A stretch of 64,000 bases of DNA from Legionella londiniensis (lineage in GTDB: Bacteria; Pseudomonadota; Gammaproteobacteria; Legionellales; Legionellaceae), in contig NZ_LNYK01000033.1 in assembly GCF_001467825.1 (NCBI RefSeq), positions 146,811-210,810 on the forward strand. The letters are read 5' to 3'. The translations under genes were made by a program, and so were the position numbers. Below are positions 38,107 to 47,670 of this stretch, piece after piece (position 1 is the first letter of the stretch; every line of letters begins with the position of its first letter). The notes below the pieces were generated by a model. That model was not told the DNA's origin and searched no databases. It saw only the letters and a list, made by a program, of their open reading frames with translations.

Positions 38107-38874
38107 CTAGTACAACGTTTCACTGATTCTGTCCTGTTGGCTGCAGGACGGATACAATTTTTTCAATTTAATTCGAGCATCTGTAGTTGTAAGCTGCCAA
38201 TCCACAGTCGCATTTTCTCGATCTCTTTCTTCATTCCATTTGGAAACTTCATGTATAAAAGTCTCTTTATCTGGAATACGGCGATCTAAGCATTGCCTAC
38301 TCAAATGACTTAGTTCAATCTCTGCCATATTTAACCAACTGCCATGCTTGGGCGTATAATGAATCTCCAGTTTATCTAAAATTCTTTTAGCCACTGCTGG
38401 CTCAAATGTCTCATATAAGGAAGAGCCAGAATGAGTGTTTAAGTTATCCATTACTAACACGATTTTTTCAGCATCAGGATAATCATTATCTACTAATCCC
38501 TGGATAAAATACGCCCAGTCTGTTTTTTCCCGTCGGTCAGTTACCTTTGTTGTTCGTTTCCCTTTCAGTGGTTCATAACTTAAAAAAATATTACACACAC
38601 CATTTCTTTCATATTCTGCATCATAGCGCACCGACTCCCCGGGGTTTATTGGTATAGGGCTTCGCGTTTCCTTAATCAACTGCTTATTTGTTTCATCCAT
38701 GCAAACAACCGGTCGTTTCTCATCATAGGGTTGTTTATAAACGTCTAAAATATCTTCCATTTTACATACAAACTCTGCGTTTGATGCTGGTGGAATACAC
38801 CATTCCCGTTTTTGCCATGGTTTCAATTCGTTTTTTTTAAAACCCTGCTCACTGTGGAGATAACCTGATTGCAC
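38107..38874 (-). mobile_element. IS630-family transposase, N-terminally truncated
   Basis: The 255-residue frame holds the DDE domain: VVCMDETNKQL and LVMDNLNTHS carry the two Asp, and the Glu is in NMAEIELSHL. WCIPPASNAEFVCKMEDIL and YTPKHGSWLNM are typical of a group of IS630 elements. The usual N-terminal helix-turn-helix region of about 100 residues is missing, so the element is not expected to transpose. The truncated end at about 38850-38874 abuts the dioxygenase remnant on the other strand, so the element (or a later deletion) cut that gene. Confidence 0.87.
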
Positions 38875-39053
38875 GATTGGACGATCAAGAAATTATACAT
38901 GTTATAAGATTGGAACAACCAATGGATACGATTGTTTTAAATAACAACTGTTATCATGCAGTCACACCTTTGGGCTCAAGAGGATATCTGGCTACACGCG
39001 ATATTATCTTGTTTACAGTAGAGCCTGAAGTTACCCAAGTCATGGCTGCTTAA
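38850..39053 (+). pseudogene. C-terminal remnant of a 2-oxoglutarate/Fe(II) dioxygenase-family gene
   Basis: An open frame of about 67 codons ending at a TAA at 39051-39053 reads RLDDQEIIHVIRLEQPMD, TIVLNNNCYHAVTPL and TRDIILFTVEPE. The order of a His in YHAVTPL followed by an Arg in TRDIILFTV matches the distal His and 2-oxoglutarate-binding Arg of the family (2OG-Fe dioxygenase of the L-isoleucine hydroxylase/BsmA type). The N-terminal part with the HxD motif is absent; the frame is cut at the IS630 boundary. It ends 17 bp before the SDR gene and was probably the first gene of that operon. Fold assignment is by pattern only. Confidence 0.6.
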
Positions 39054-39070
39054 TCTTGAGAGTCATTTAA

Positions 39071-39766
39071 ATGAAAATTTTAATAACTGGAATAAGCTCT
39101 GGAATTGGTGAAAAAGCGGCATATCATTTACAGGGAAAAGGCTGGGAGGTAACCGGCCTTGACTATCGGCCTCCTCAAGGTGATTTTGATTGGCACCAAA
39201 TCGATTTGAGTGATCTTGATGCGTTGGCAAAGTTTATGGAAACCTTCCGATTTAATTTTGATGCGATGTTTTATGCAGCAGGTACTCGAGAAATATGTGA
39301 GCCGGTTAATTTGCCATTACACACTTGGCAGCGCACTTTAAATGTAAATCTTACGGCAGCGTTTTTACTGGCTCAGTCCTGTATCCAAGATGCCCGAATA
39401 AATAAGCGGAAGCTTAATATTGTGTTTGTAAGCAGTATATCCGGACTGCAAGCTGAGCCTGAGAGGGCTGCTTATGTCAGCAGTAAATTTGCTTTGCATG
39501 GCTTAACCAAACAACTAGCCATGCAGTATGGTCCTGAACAAATTCGCATAAACGCCATCGCTCCCGGCATTATTGAAACACCACTTACCATGGACTATTT
39601 CAAGGATGAAGTCAAAGCGGCATTAATCCGAAAATCAACGCCAGTAGGATATTGGGGGAAACCAGAGCATATCATGCCGGTTTTAGATCTTTGTTTGCAA
39701 AATGATTATATAAATGGCGCCATCATGGTATGTGATGGCGGCTGGACTACAGGAAAGGAATTATGA
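39071..39766 (+). CDS. Short-chain dehydrogenase/reductase
   Basis: A 231-residue classical SDR: the cofactor motif TGISSGIG, an acidic LDYR after beta-2 that suggests NAD rather than NADP, AAG in YAAGTRE, catalytic Ser in VFVSSISG and Tyr-Lys in YVSSKFAL, and a C-terminal VCDGGWTTG. It would oxidise an alcohol or reduce a ketone. It lies 17 bp after the dioxygenase remnant and overlaps the MFS gene as ATGA. Substrate unknown; the context suggests a hydroxylated amino acid or similar metabolite. Confidence 0.9.
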   Translation: MKILITGISSGIGEKAAYHLQGKGWEVTGLDYRPPQGDFDWHQIDLSDLDALAKFMETFRFNFDAMFYAAGTREICEPVNLPLHTWQRTLNVNLTAAFLLAQSCIQDARINKRKLNIVFVSSISGLQAEPERAAYVSSKFALHGLTKQLAMQYGPEQIRINAIAPGIIETPLTMDYFKDEVKAALIRKSTPVGYWGKPEHIMPVLDLCLQNDYINGAIMVCDGGWTTGKEL

Positions 39767-41010
39767 AAAAAAAATATCAGGCGATCGGGTTACTCAGTAT
39801 TTGTGGATTATTTCTTTTTTATAAATACATTTCACAACTTTTTCCAAGCCTGATTAGCGATGCTCTGCTTGAACAATTCAAGTTAAGCGGAATACAGGTC
39901 GGCATTTTGGCGTCTAGTTACTATTATTCTTATTCCATAATGCAAATTTTTGCGGGAATTATGCTGGATAAGTATTCGATCAAAGCGTCTGCTTCTCTAG
40001 CCATTTTGATAACGTCTATTGCTATTCTGGGTTTTGCCAGGGCTGATAGCTTTTTTCTAATGTGTGTCTATCGAGCATTAATGGGAATAGGATGTTCTTT
40101 CGCAACAACATTGTATTTAAAATGCGCTGCAACTTATACATCTGATCGAACCTTTGGTTTTGTCAGTTCTTTACTCGCAACGGCTACAATGCTTGGTGCT
40201 GCTATTGGCGCAGCGCCAATAGCAATGATTTTTGAAAAAACGGGTTGGCATGATGGATTGGCTTACATTGCTTATGCAGGCTTTTGTCTTTGTCTTATGA
40301 GTGTGTTTTTTATAAGAGTGGAGCAGACACAATCTGACGCCCAGAATATAAGCATCAGTCGTATGAAACAGATTGCCATTAATCCGTCCAATATATGGTT
40401 ACTGGTTTATAGTGGCATCACTTTTTCACCGATTATCATTATGGGCGGGTTATGGGGTATTCCTTTTTTGGAGTTGAAATATCATACCACAGCAAGTTCT
40501 GCGGCATCATTAATTTCAGCCATGTTTATTGGTCATGCAGTGGGTTCGCCAGTATGGGCTTTAATAAATGCCAGCATTAATAACCGCAAAAGATTGATGC
40601 TTATAGCAAATGCGGTTGCTTTTTCAAGTATCAGCCTCGTTTTATATATGCCGGTCTCTTATACAGAGGCTCTGGTCTTGCTGTTTCTTTTTGGTTTTGC
40701 AGTTGGTTGCTTTATGCTCAGTTTTGAAATTTGTCGGCAAATCAACGGTATTGCTATGATGGGCATTGCAACAGCATTAATTAACTCTGGTGAGGGTTTG
40801 GTGGGTATTATACTGGAGCCTGGTATAGGCCTCATTCTCGATTTGGTTAAAACACATGGTGCGCATGAGTTTTCATTAGCAAACTATCAATCAGGATTAA
40901 TCTTACTGCCTCTTTGTTACATGATATCAAGTATAATTGTGCAAAAATTGCCACAACATGATGCACTAAACACAGGCAATATGGTTGCAGAAAATGCAGC
41001 ACAATCCTAA
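39763..41010 (+). CDS. MFS transporter
   Basis: The 415-residue protein has twelve predicted transmembrane helices, an MFS loop GIMLDKYSIK between helices 2 and 3, and RALMGIGCSFATTLYLKCA in helix 4. It resembles MFS proteins of Legionella, Coxiella and Francisella, including ones beside siderophore genes, but the substrate cannot be told. It is translationally coupled to the SDR gene. Confidence 0.87.
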   Translation: MKKKYQAIGLLSICGLFLFYKYISQLFPSLISDALLEQFKLSGIQVGILASSYYYSYSIMQIFAGIMLDKYSIKASASLAILITSIAILGFARADSFFLMCVYRALMGIGCSFATTLYLKCAATYTSDRTFGFVSSLLATATMLGAAIGAAPIAMIFEKTGWHDGLAYIAYAGFCLCLMSVFFIRVEQTQSDAQNISISRMKQIAINPSNIWLLVYSGITFSPIIIMGGLWGIPFLELKYHTTASSAASLISAMFIGHAVGSPVWALINASINNRKRLMLIANAVAFSSISLVLYMPVSYTEALVLLFLFGFAVGCFMLSFEICRQINGIAMMGIATALINSGEGLVGIILEPGIGLILDLVKTHGAHEFSLANYQSGLILLPLCYMISSIIVQKLPQHDALNTGNMVAENAAQS

Positions 41011-41090
41011 AAAAATTTTAGTTGATAAGAAAAAATGGCAACATCAGCAGGAAGTAAGATGGATATTACAGTGAATGCAAGGAAATTATC

Positions 41091-41990
41091 ATGATTCAAT
41101 TAGTTTTAGCCATGACAATCTGGGGCACTCTGGGTATTTTTGCTCTTTGGTCCGGATTATCGGCTTTTGAGCTTACATTTTATCGTTGTCTTATTGGCTC
41201 AGTTGCTCTCAGTGGCTATTGTTGGAAAAAACAATATTTCAACCATCCTAGTATTAATATGAACAATCTGTTCTATTCATTTGCGGGCGGTCTTTTTATT
41301 GTATTAAACTGGATATTTTTATTTAAATCCTTTCAGCTGGCATCCATCACCATCGGGAATGTTTCCTATTACTTACAGCCGGTATTTCTGGTGATGCTTG
41401 GTATTTTGTTTTTCCGTGAGTCGGTAAAAAGAAAGCAATGGTTTTACATTCTGTTAACCACGATAGGAGTCATGCTAACCAGTAATCTCCACTTGGGTAC
41501 GTTAGAACCGGACCAGCAACTGATTGCAGGCACCTGTTTTGCAATTAGTGCAGGCTTGCTTTATGCCTTCGCAACTATTTTTGTCAAATTTATCAAAGAT
41601 ATGCCGCCAGCGCTCATTACATTGATTCAGATGTGTGCTGGGTGTCTCATACTATTGCCCATGATGAATTTATCGGATATCACCCATCTGAACTCTCAGG
41701 CCGTGGGTAATATTCTGATTATTGGTATGGTTCATACAGCATTAGCTTACTTGCTTTATTATCAGTCACTCAATCAGGTAAATCTGACTTTGATCGCGGT
41801 GTTAAGTTATATTGATCCGATCGTTGCAATTATCACTGATATTCTATTTTGTTATCGTACCCTGGATGGATTACAAATGATTGGTATCCTCCTAACGTTT
41901 ATTGGCAGCTATCAAGTCATTCGATTGAAAAAAGATCAACAATCATCCTCGACAGAACCAGTCATTAAACATCAGGCAAAGTGGAATTAA
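41091..41990 (+). CDS. EamA/DMT-family transporter
   Basis: The 299-residue protein has ten hydrophobic helices in two EamA repeats; MTIWGTLGIFALWSGL begins the first and GTCFAISAGLLYAFATIF the second, with SYIDPIVAI in helix 9. DMT transporters often export amino acids or nucleobases; RhtA is one example. It follows the MFS gene by 80 bp with AAGGAA before the ATG. It probably belongs to the same cluster and may export its product. Confidence 0.87.
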   Translation: MIQLVLAMTIWGTLGIFALWSGLSAFELTFYRCLIGSVALSGYCWKKQYFNHPSINMNNLFYSFAGGLFIVLNWIFLFKSFQLASITIGNVSYYLQPVFLVMLGILFFRESVKRKQWFYILLTTIGVMLTSNLHLGTLEPDQQLIAGTCFAISAGLLYAFATIFVKFIKDMPPALITLIQMCAGCLILLPMMNLSDITHLNSQAVGNILIIGMVHTALAYLLYYQSLNQVNLTLIAVLSYIDPIVAIITDILFCYRTLDGLQMIGILLTFIGSYQVIRLKKDQQSSSTEPVIKHQAKWN

Positions 41991-42242
41991 ATGATTAAAC
42001 CTATTTGGTCGGAAAAAGGAACTTTAATCGCGAAAAAGTTTTGGGCTCGTGACTATGCTGTTTCTACGGTAGGATCTTTATCATACTTAACGAATAATTT
42101 TTCTAGGTTCAATCAAGCTTTTCTTCTCCAAAATCCTTTATGTCTTTCCATCCCTCAGCCCCAGACATCACTGCAGTACCTGCTAAAAATAAGATATCTA
42201 GCAGATTATGGCGCTGATTTATTTCGCTACGAGGATCTTTAA
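41991..42242 (+). pseudogene. Possible IS200/IS605 TnpA remnant in an 83-codon frame
   Basis: The frame starts at an ATG that directly follows the EamA stop. Residues 14-26 read AKKFWARDYAVST followed by VG, close to the FW-RGYYVSTVG region near the end of IS200/IS605 TnpA proteins. After that the homology is lost, and no HUH or tyrosine motif is seen. If right, it is another decayed mobile element at the end of the accessory region. It may instead be a chance frame or a small unknown gene. Confidence 0.35.
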
Positions 42243-42346
42243 GCATGGAAAAATTTTCTACAAAGCTCATTTCTTGTCATCCCAAAAATGAGTATTTGAT
42301 CACAAATTACTGAAAAATCATACTAAATGATAATTACTGGTCAAAA

Positions 42347-42355
42347 TGGTATGAT
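42347..42355 (+). promoter_or_regulatory. Possible extended -10 promoter upstream of rsmE
   Basis: TGG followed by TATGAT matches an extended -10 element (TGnTATAAT). No good -35 box is seen 17 bases upstream. It lies 55-85 bp before the two possible rsmE starts, in an AT-rich spacer. Confidence 0.35.
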
Positions 42356-42439
42356 CTCGCCCTGCCGGGGCAAATCTCGATTGCCGAGGTTTGTACAAAA
42401 CGATATACTTTGTCTATTTTGCAGTTTCATTCATCAATT

Positions 42440-43168
42440 GTGCGAAGCGTACGAATCTACCAACCGGGCGAATATACCCTGAACCAGTTTATTGATCTTT
42501 CCCCTGAAGCCAGCCGCCATGTTGCCTTGGTGCTTCGCATGCAACCAGGACAAGAGATCCGATTGTTTTGTGGCGATAACCATGAATATAACGCCGTCAT
42601 CTGTTCTTGCGATAAGAAAAAAGTACAGGTTAAGATAAGCTCGGTCGAACTCATCAACCGGGAATCCCCTCGCGCCATACATCTCGCACAAGCTGTTTCC
42701 AAGGGGGAGCGCATGGAGATGGTCATTCAAAAAGCGGTCGAACTGGGAACGGCAAGCATTACTCCTTTGTTAACGGAACGTTCTGTCGTGCGGCTTGATG
42801 CCGAGCGGCTGGCCAAAAAGCAAAACCAATGGCAAGCCATTGCCATTTCAGCCTGTGAACAATCCGGTAGAAATGTGATCCCCGCGATCCACCCGCCTTG
42901 TTCATTACCCACGTATTTACAACAATGCCAGGCTGTACTAAAGTTTGTATTGTATCCTCAGGCGTCCAAATCCTGGCGCGACTATGATTTTCCTCCAGGC
43001 GATATTGCTGTATTGATTGGCCCTGAAGGCGGTTTAAGCGACTCGGAAATTGCACTTGCCGAACAACACCAATTCCAGTCATTAAGCCTTGGACCTAGAA
43101 TTTTACGTACGGAAACAGCTGCAATTACAGCACTCAGCGTGTTGCAAGCTGTGGGTGGTGATCTATAA
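42440..43168 (+). CDS. rsmE: 16S rRNA m3U1498 methyltransferase RsmE
   Basis: About 242 residues: an N-terminal PUA-like part starting RSVRIYQPGEY, and a SPOUT knot domain with HLAQAVSKGERMEMVIQKAVELG, IGPEGGLSDSE and SLGPRILRTETA. It methylates U1498 of 16S rRNA. GTG at 42440 gives the expected start (MRSVRIYQ) and the family length; TTG at 42410 is possible but adds ten unusual residues. Neither has a clear Shine-Dalgarno. Confidence 0.93.
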   Translation: MRSVRIYQPGEYTLNQFIDLSPEASRHVALVLRMQPGQEIRLFCGDNHEYNAVICSCDKKKVQVKISSVELINRESPRAIHLAQAVSKGERMEMVIQKAVELGTASITPLLTERSVVRLDAERLAKKQNQWQAIAISACEQSGRNVIPAIHPPCSLPTYLQQCQAVLKFVLYPQASKSWRDYDFPPGDIAVLIGPEGGLSDSEIALAEQHQFQSLSLGPRILRTETAAITALSVLQAVGGDL

Positions 43169-43208
43169 TGGCACCTGTCAATTCATTTAAACAATAGAGG
43201 TTATATTC

Positions 43209-43535
43209 ATGAGCGCACACATTAAAACAGTAACTGATGATAGTTTTGAGCAGGATGTTTTACAGGCAGGAAAACCAGTTTTAGTGGATTTTTGGGCCGA
43301 ATGGTGCGGACCATGCCGCGCATTAAGTCCCATTCTTGAAGAAGTTGCAGCCAATCACAGTGACAAGGTGATCTTTGCCAAAATTAATATTGATGAGAAT
43401 CCGCAAGCCCCTTCCAAATATGGCGTCATGAGTATTCCAACCCTGATTTTATTTAAAAATGGCCAGGTTGAAGCGGTAAAAATGGGATTATTATCTAAAT
43501 CCCAGCTGAGTGCATTTGTTGACAGTAATGTCTAG
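43209..43535 (+). CDS. trxA: Thioredoxin TrxA
   Basis: A 108-residue thioredoxin with the active site WAEWCGPCRAL, the buried DFW Asp, and the cis-Pro in MSIPTLILF. It reduces protein disulfides in the cytoplasm with thioredoxin reductase. AGAGG precedes the ATG. It lies upstream of rho, a pairing conserved in many gammaproteobacteria. Confidence 0.96.
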   Translation: MSAHIKTVTDDSFEQDVLQAGKPVLVDFWAEWCGPCRALSPILEEVAANHSDKVIFAKINIDENPQAPSKYGVMSIPTLILFKNGQVEAVKMGLLSKSQLSAFVDSNV

Positions 43536-44008
43536 GCAGACAATTAAAATATACTGAGCCATGCCGGGTGAGCCTGTCAACTTGATTAAAAACAGCCAGG
43601 CTCTGAAAAAAATAGATTATAATTAATATATATTGCTCGTTGTTTTAATAAGACATCACAAAAATAGAACTTTTGTCTTTTTTAATTTCTTTGGTCATTA
43701 TTGTAATTAATTCTTCACAGTATTTTAATTTGGATTCTTTGGCAGGGCATGAGTGCGTCACTTCGTAGGCATGAAAGCGGCGCCAGGCTGCAACTTGGCA
43801 AGCTTTCTTTCACCTCGGGTTAAAACTTTTGCCCCAAAATATAGATGGATTTCATAGGGAACTTATGGTAAGCTAAAATCACCATGGCATCATTACTCAA
43901 CGCCTGAACAGCTTGGGGGTGGCCATTAGGCAGCAGCTTCTCGGCTGTCCTTCCCATGAAACTATCCTGGATATTCATTTCATTTAACTAACACATCAAG
44001 TGAGACGT
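43536..44008 (+). other. trxA-rho intergenic region / likely rho leader
   Basis: These 473 bp hold no convincing gene. An inverted repeat GAGCCTG/CAGGCTC (43571-43604 region) has a 20-base loop and is followed by A rather than T, so it is not a good terminator. The middle is very AT-rich (43610-43740), followed by a more GC-balanced stretch up to the rho start that may be the 5' leader. In other bacteria rho is autoregulated by termination in such a leader; this could be the same, but nothing in the sequence proves it. Confidence 0.4.
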
Positions 44009-45271
44009 ATGAATTTTAGTGAACTTAAGCAGTTACCTATTGCTGATCTCGTCAATATTGCTCAGGAAATGGGCGTTGAAAACACCTCCCGCATGCGCAA
44101 GCAAGATATTATTTTCGCCATTTTAAAAGCCCACGCGCTTAAAGGCGAAGATATTCATGGCGACGGTGTGGTTGAAGTCCTGTCTGATGGATTTGGATTT
44201 TTACGCTCAGCTGACGGCTCTTATCTGGCAGGGCCTGATGATATTTATGTATCGCCAAGTCAAATCAGGCGGTTTGGCTTGCGTACAGGCGATACTGTTT
44301 CCGGCAAAATCCGCCCGCCTAAAGACAATGAGCGGTATTTTGCCTTATTAAAGGTAGATAAAATCAATTATGAAACGCCAGACAGCGCCAAGCGAAAAAT
44401 TCTCTTTGAGAACTTGACCCCTCTCTTTGCCACCGAGCGCCTGATCATGGAGCAAGGCAATGGCAGCACAGAAGATTTGACAGCCCGTGTGGTAGATTTA
44501 TGCGCCCCATTTGGCCGTGGTCAGCGTGGCTTGATCGTGTCCCCGCCCAAAGCAGGCAAAACCTTAATGCTGCAAAATATTGCTCACTCCATCGAAAAAA
44601 ACTATCCCGACTGTTACCTCATTGTGCTGCTGATTGACGAACGTCCGGAAGAAGTCACAGAAATGCAGCGCTCTGTGAAAGGAGAAGTGGTTGCCAGTAC
44701 TTTTGATGAGCCGGCCAACCGCCATGTGCAGGTTGCAGAAATGGTCATTGAAAAAGCAAAAAGGCTTGTTGAACATAAACGGGATGTCGTCATCTTGTTA
44801 GACTCGATCACCCGCCTGGCACGTGCCTATAACACAGTGATTCCATCCTCTGGGAAAGTATTAACCGGAGGCGTGGATGCCAATGCCCTGCAACGCCCCA
44901 AGCGCTTGTACGGCGCTGCCCGCAATATTGAAGAAGGCGGCAGCCTGACCATCATCGCCACTGCCTTGGTGGATACCGGCTCCAAAATGGATGAAGTGAT
45001 TTACGAGGAGTTCAAAGGCACAGGCAACATGGAAATCCACTTAAGCCGCAGCATTGCCGAGCGCCGGGTATTCCCTGCCATTAACATCAATCGTTCCGGC
45101 ACCCGCCGCGAAGATTTGTTACTGAGTCCGGAAGAGCTGCATCGCACCTGGATTCTCCGTAAAATTTTGCAATCCATGGATGAATGTGATGCAATCGAAT
45201 TTTTACTCGAACGCATGAAAAACCATAAAACCAATGCGGAATTTTTCGAGGCCATGAAACGGCAGGAATAA
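44009..45271 (+). CDS. rho: Transcription termination factor Rho
   Basis: About 420 residues, co-linear with E. coli Rho. The N-terminal RNA-binding domain has [12 protein letters not shown] and [20 protein letters not shown]; the ATPase has Walker [22 protein letters not shown], the Walker B region [16 protein letters not shown] and [14 protein letters not shown]. It is the hexameric helicase that ends transcription. The ATG at 44009 aligns with the E. coli start; the GTG at 44000 would add three residues. ubiD starts 6 bp downstream. Confidence 0.98.
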   Translation: MNFSELKQLPIADLVNIAQEMGVENTSRMRKQDIIFAILKAHALKGEDIHGDGVVEVLSDGFGFLRSADGSYLAGPDDIYVSPSQIRRFGLRTGDTVSGKIRPPKDNERYFALLKVDKINYETPDSAKRKILFENLTPLFATERLIMEQGNGSTEDLTARVVDLCAPFGRGQRGLIVSPPKAGKTLMLQNIAHSIEKNYPDCYLIVLLIDERPEEVTEMQRSVKGEVVASTFDEPANRHVQVAEMVIEKAKRLVEHKRDVVILLDSITRLARAYNTVIPSSGKVLTGGVDANALQRPKRLYGAARNIEEGGSLTIIATALVDTGSKMDEVIYEEFKGTGNMEIHLSRSIAERRVFPAININRSGTRREDLLLSPEELHRTWILRKILQSMDECDAIEFLLERMKNHKTNAEFFEAMKRQE

Positions 45272-45277
45272 ATTGGC

Positions 45278-46747
45278 ATGAAATATGGCGATCTCCGCGA
45301 TTTTATCGACCAGCTTGAAGCACGGAATTTGCTAAAGCGCATTGACTATCCGGTTTCACCCTATCTGGAAATGACCGCTGTCAGCGATAAAGTACTCCGT
45401 GCCCAGGGGCCTGCTTTATTGTTCACTCATCCTAAAGGGTATGATATTCCCGTATTGACAAACCTGTTTGGCACGGCTGAACGGGTGGCTCTCGGCATGG
45501 GGGAAAACTCGGTCAAGGCGCTTCGGGAAGTAGGGCGGCTGCTTGCTGCGCTAAAAGAGCCAGAGCCGCCGAAAGGCTTTAAGGACGCCTTCAGCAAGCT
45601 GCCGCTGTTAAAGCAGGCGCTTAAAATGGCACCCAAATATGTCAATTCAGCAAGCTGCCAAACCCATATTCTGGAAAAAGAAAAGGTGGATTTAACAGCC
45701 TTGCCTATTCAAACCTGCTGGCCTCAAGACGCTGCCCCTTTAATTACCTGGGGATTGGTTACCACCAAAGGTCCCTCGCAACCCAGGGAAAATATCGGCA
45801 TTTACCGCCAGCAAGTCCTTAATAAAAACCAGCTTATCATGCGCTGGCTATCTCACCGTGGCGGGGCCCTTGATTATCAGGCATGGCAAAAAACATATCC
45901 TGGCGAACGTTTTCCTATTGCGGTGACCTTGGGAGCAGATCCTGCCACCATACTGGCCGCTGTTACGCCAATTCCGGATACTTTATCAGAGTATGCCTTT
46001 GCAGGCTTGCTGCGTGGTGAACGTACCTCACTGGTGCGTTGCATAGGTAATGAGCTGCACGTGCCCCATAATGCAGAAATTATTCTCGAAGGGTATCTTG
46101 AGCCTGGTTTGGAGGCGCCGGAGGGCCCATTCGGGGATCATACCGGTTATTACAATGAGGTACAGAACTTTCCAGTGTTTACCGTCGAGCGCATTACCCA
46201 CCGCGATGCGCCGATTTACCACAGCACCTATACAGGCCGGCCTCCTGATGAGCCGGCCATTCTTGGCGTCGCCTTAAATGAAGTATTTATTCCCATATTG
46301 CAAAAACAGTTTCCAGAAATTGTCGATTTTTATCTTCCGCCAGAAGGCTGTTCATACCGTCTGGCTGTAGTCACCATCAAAAAGCAATATCCGGGACATG
46401 CAAAACGCATCATGATGGCGGTATGGTCTTTTTTAAGGCAGTTCATGTATACCAAATTTGTCATTGTATGTGATGAGGATATTGATGCACGCAACTGGCA
46501 GGATGTGATATGGGCTATGACCACGCGTATGGATCCGTTGCGCGATACGGTCATGATTGACAACACCCCCATTGATTATCTTGACTTTGCTTCCCCGGTA
46601 TCAGGGCTTGGTTCTAAAATGGGCCTGGATGCCACCAGCAAGTGGCCAGGCGAAACCCGGCGTGAATGGGGAAAAGCGATTGCCATGGATGAGGATATAT
46701 TAAAACGCGTTGAAGGGTATTGGGAAAACCTGGGACTTAATGCATGA
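45278..46747 (+). CDS. ubiD: 4-hydroxy-3-polyprenylbenzoate decarboxylase UbiD
   Basis: The 489-residue protein has the UbiD family signatures: [20 protein letters not shown] with the prFMN/metal-binding Arg and His region, [20 protein letters not shown] and [20 protein letters not shown]. It decarboxylates the octaprenyl-hydroxybenzoate intermediate of ubiquinone synthesis using prenylated FMN made by UbiX (not in the window). It is followed by a flavin reductase with ATGA overlap, as in E. coli ubiD-fre. Confidence 0.96.
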   Translation: MKYGDLRDFIDQLEARNLLKRIDYPVSPYLEMTAVSDKVLRAQGPALLFTHPKGYDIPVLTNLFGTAERVALGMGENSVKALREVGRLLAALKEPEPPKGFKDAFSKLPLLKQALKMAPKYVNSASCQTHILEKEKVDLTALPIQTCWPQDAAPLITWGLVTTKGPSQPRENIGIYRQQVLNKNQLIMRWLSHRGGALDYQAWQKTYPGERFPIAVTLGADPATILAAVTPIPDTLSEYAFAGLLRGERTSLVRCIGNELHVPHNAEIILEGYLEPGLEAPEGPFGDHTGYYNEVQNFPVFTVERITHRDAPIYHSTYTGRPPDEPAILGVALNEVFIPILQKQFPEIVDFYLPPEGCSYRLAVVTIKKQYPGHAKRIMMAVWSFLRQFMYTKFVIVCDEDIDARNWQDVIWAMTTRMDPLRDTVMIDNTPIDYLDFASPVSGLGSKMGLDATSKWPGETRREWGKAIAMDEDILKRVEGYWENLGLNA

Positions 46748-47445
46748 AGATGAAAGAAATCAAGGCTTGGGTTGAAAGCGCCATACCCTTAACTGACAGT
46801 ATTTTACAAATCATCCTCACACCTGAAGTTTATATTGATTATACGGCAGGGCAATATTTGCAGATTCTCTCTAGTGGCGCAGCCTTCTCATATTCCATTG
46901 CTAACGCCCCGCTCGGATCGCATAAATATGAATTGCACATTCGCCACAGCCTGGATAATCCTGCAACCAAAACCATGTTAGAGGAAATAAAAAAAAAGGG
47001 AGAAGTCATTCTTCGTCTCCCCCAGGGCGACTGTCACATCAACCGCTTGCATAAAAACAAGCCAATAATATTCATCGCCGCAGGGACAGGATTTGCACCA
47101 ATAAAAGCTATGATTGAACAATTGCTTGCCGACGGCGACCCCCGTGTTTTTGAACTCTATTGGGGCGCGCGCTCGCAAAGTGATCTATACCTTGATGAGC
47201 TCGTGATGAACTGGCAGAAGCACGTTTCACACTTTCGCTTTTTTTCCCGCCTTTCTTCTGTTGCCAAGGAAGAAACCCTCCCAGCAATGGTTCGGTCGCA
47301 ACATTTTCTTGATCTGGCGGATTGGCAAATTGTTCTTGGCGGTCCATTTGATATGGTTTATGCCACACGGGATGCCTTGGTTGCTGCAGGTGCAAAAAAG
47401 GAAAATTTATTTTCCGATGCCTTCAGTTTTGAAGAAATTGATTGA
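46744..47445 (+). CDS. fre: NAD(P)H-flavin reductase (Fre-like)
   Basis: The 233-residue protein has the FNR-type flavin-binding segment TAGQYLQIL and FSYSIANAP, and the pyridine nucleotide part [19 protein letters not shown] and [15 protein letters not shown]. It transfers electrons from NAD(P)H to free flavins. Coupling to ubiD fits the need for reduced flavin to form prFMN, but this link is inference. The start overlaps the ubiD stop. Confidence 0.88.
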   Translation: MKMKEIKAWVESAIPLTDSILQIILTPEVYIDYTAGQYLQILSSGAAFSYSIANAPLGSHKYELHIRHSLDNPATKTMLEEIKKKGEVILRLPQGDCHINRLHKNKPIIFIAAGTGFAPIKAMIEQLLADGDPRVFELYWGARSQSDLYLDELVMNWQKHVSHFRFFSRLSSVAKEETLPAMVRSQHFLDLADWQIVLGGPFDMVYATRDALVAAGAKKENLFSDAFSFEEID

Positions 47446-47466
47446 CTGTTAATTTCCGGAGGTTAC

Positions 47467-47661
47467 ATGGAAATTTTTTATCAGATTATGGCTATAATAG
47501 CAGCAGGCCTGCTTGTTGGGGTGCTCTACCGTTATATAAAATCGAAACCCGAAGAGTTAAGCCGTGAGAATTTATCCAAAAGCTTTTCTACCCTCGGCGT
47601 TTTGGCTTTATTGCTCATCGGTTTTGTAACGCTTCTCGTTTATATTGTCAGGAGTACGTAA
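47467..47661 (+). CDS. Small two-helix membrane protein, unknown function
   Basis: A 64-residue protein with two hydrophobic helices (about 5-22 and 43-62) joined by a charged loop (IKSKPEELSRENLSKS). GGAGG lies a few bases before the ATG at 47467, which supports translation. It sits 21 bp after the flavin reductase and 9 bp before the amidase gene, so it is in the same operon. No family is recognised. Confidence 0.65.
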   Translation: MEIFYQIMAIIAAGLLVGVLYRYIKSKPEELSRENLSKSFSTLGVLALLLIGFVTLLVYIVRST

Positions 47662-47670
47662 CGATCTATT

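Noticed and set aside
43571..43604. Terminator after trxA
   Set aside because: The 7-bp inverted repeat has a 20-base loop and is followed by A, not T, on the plus strand.
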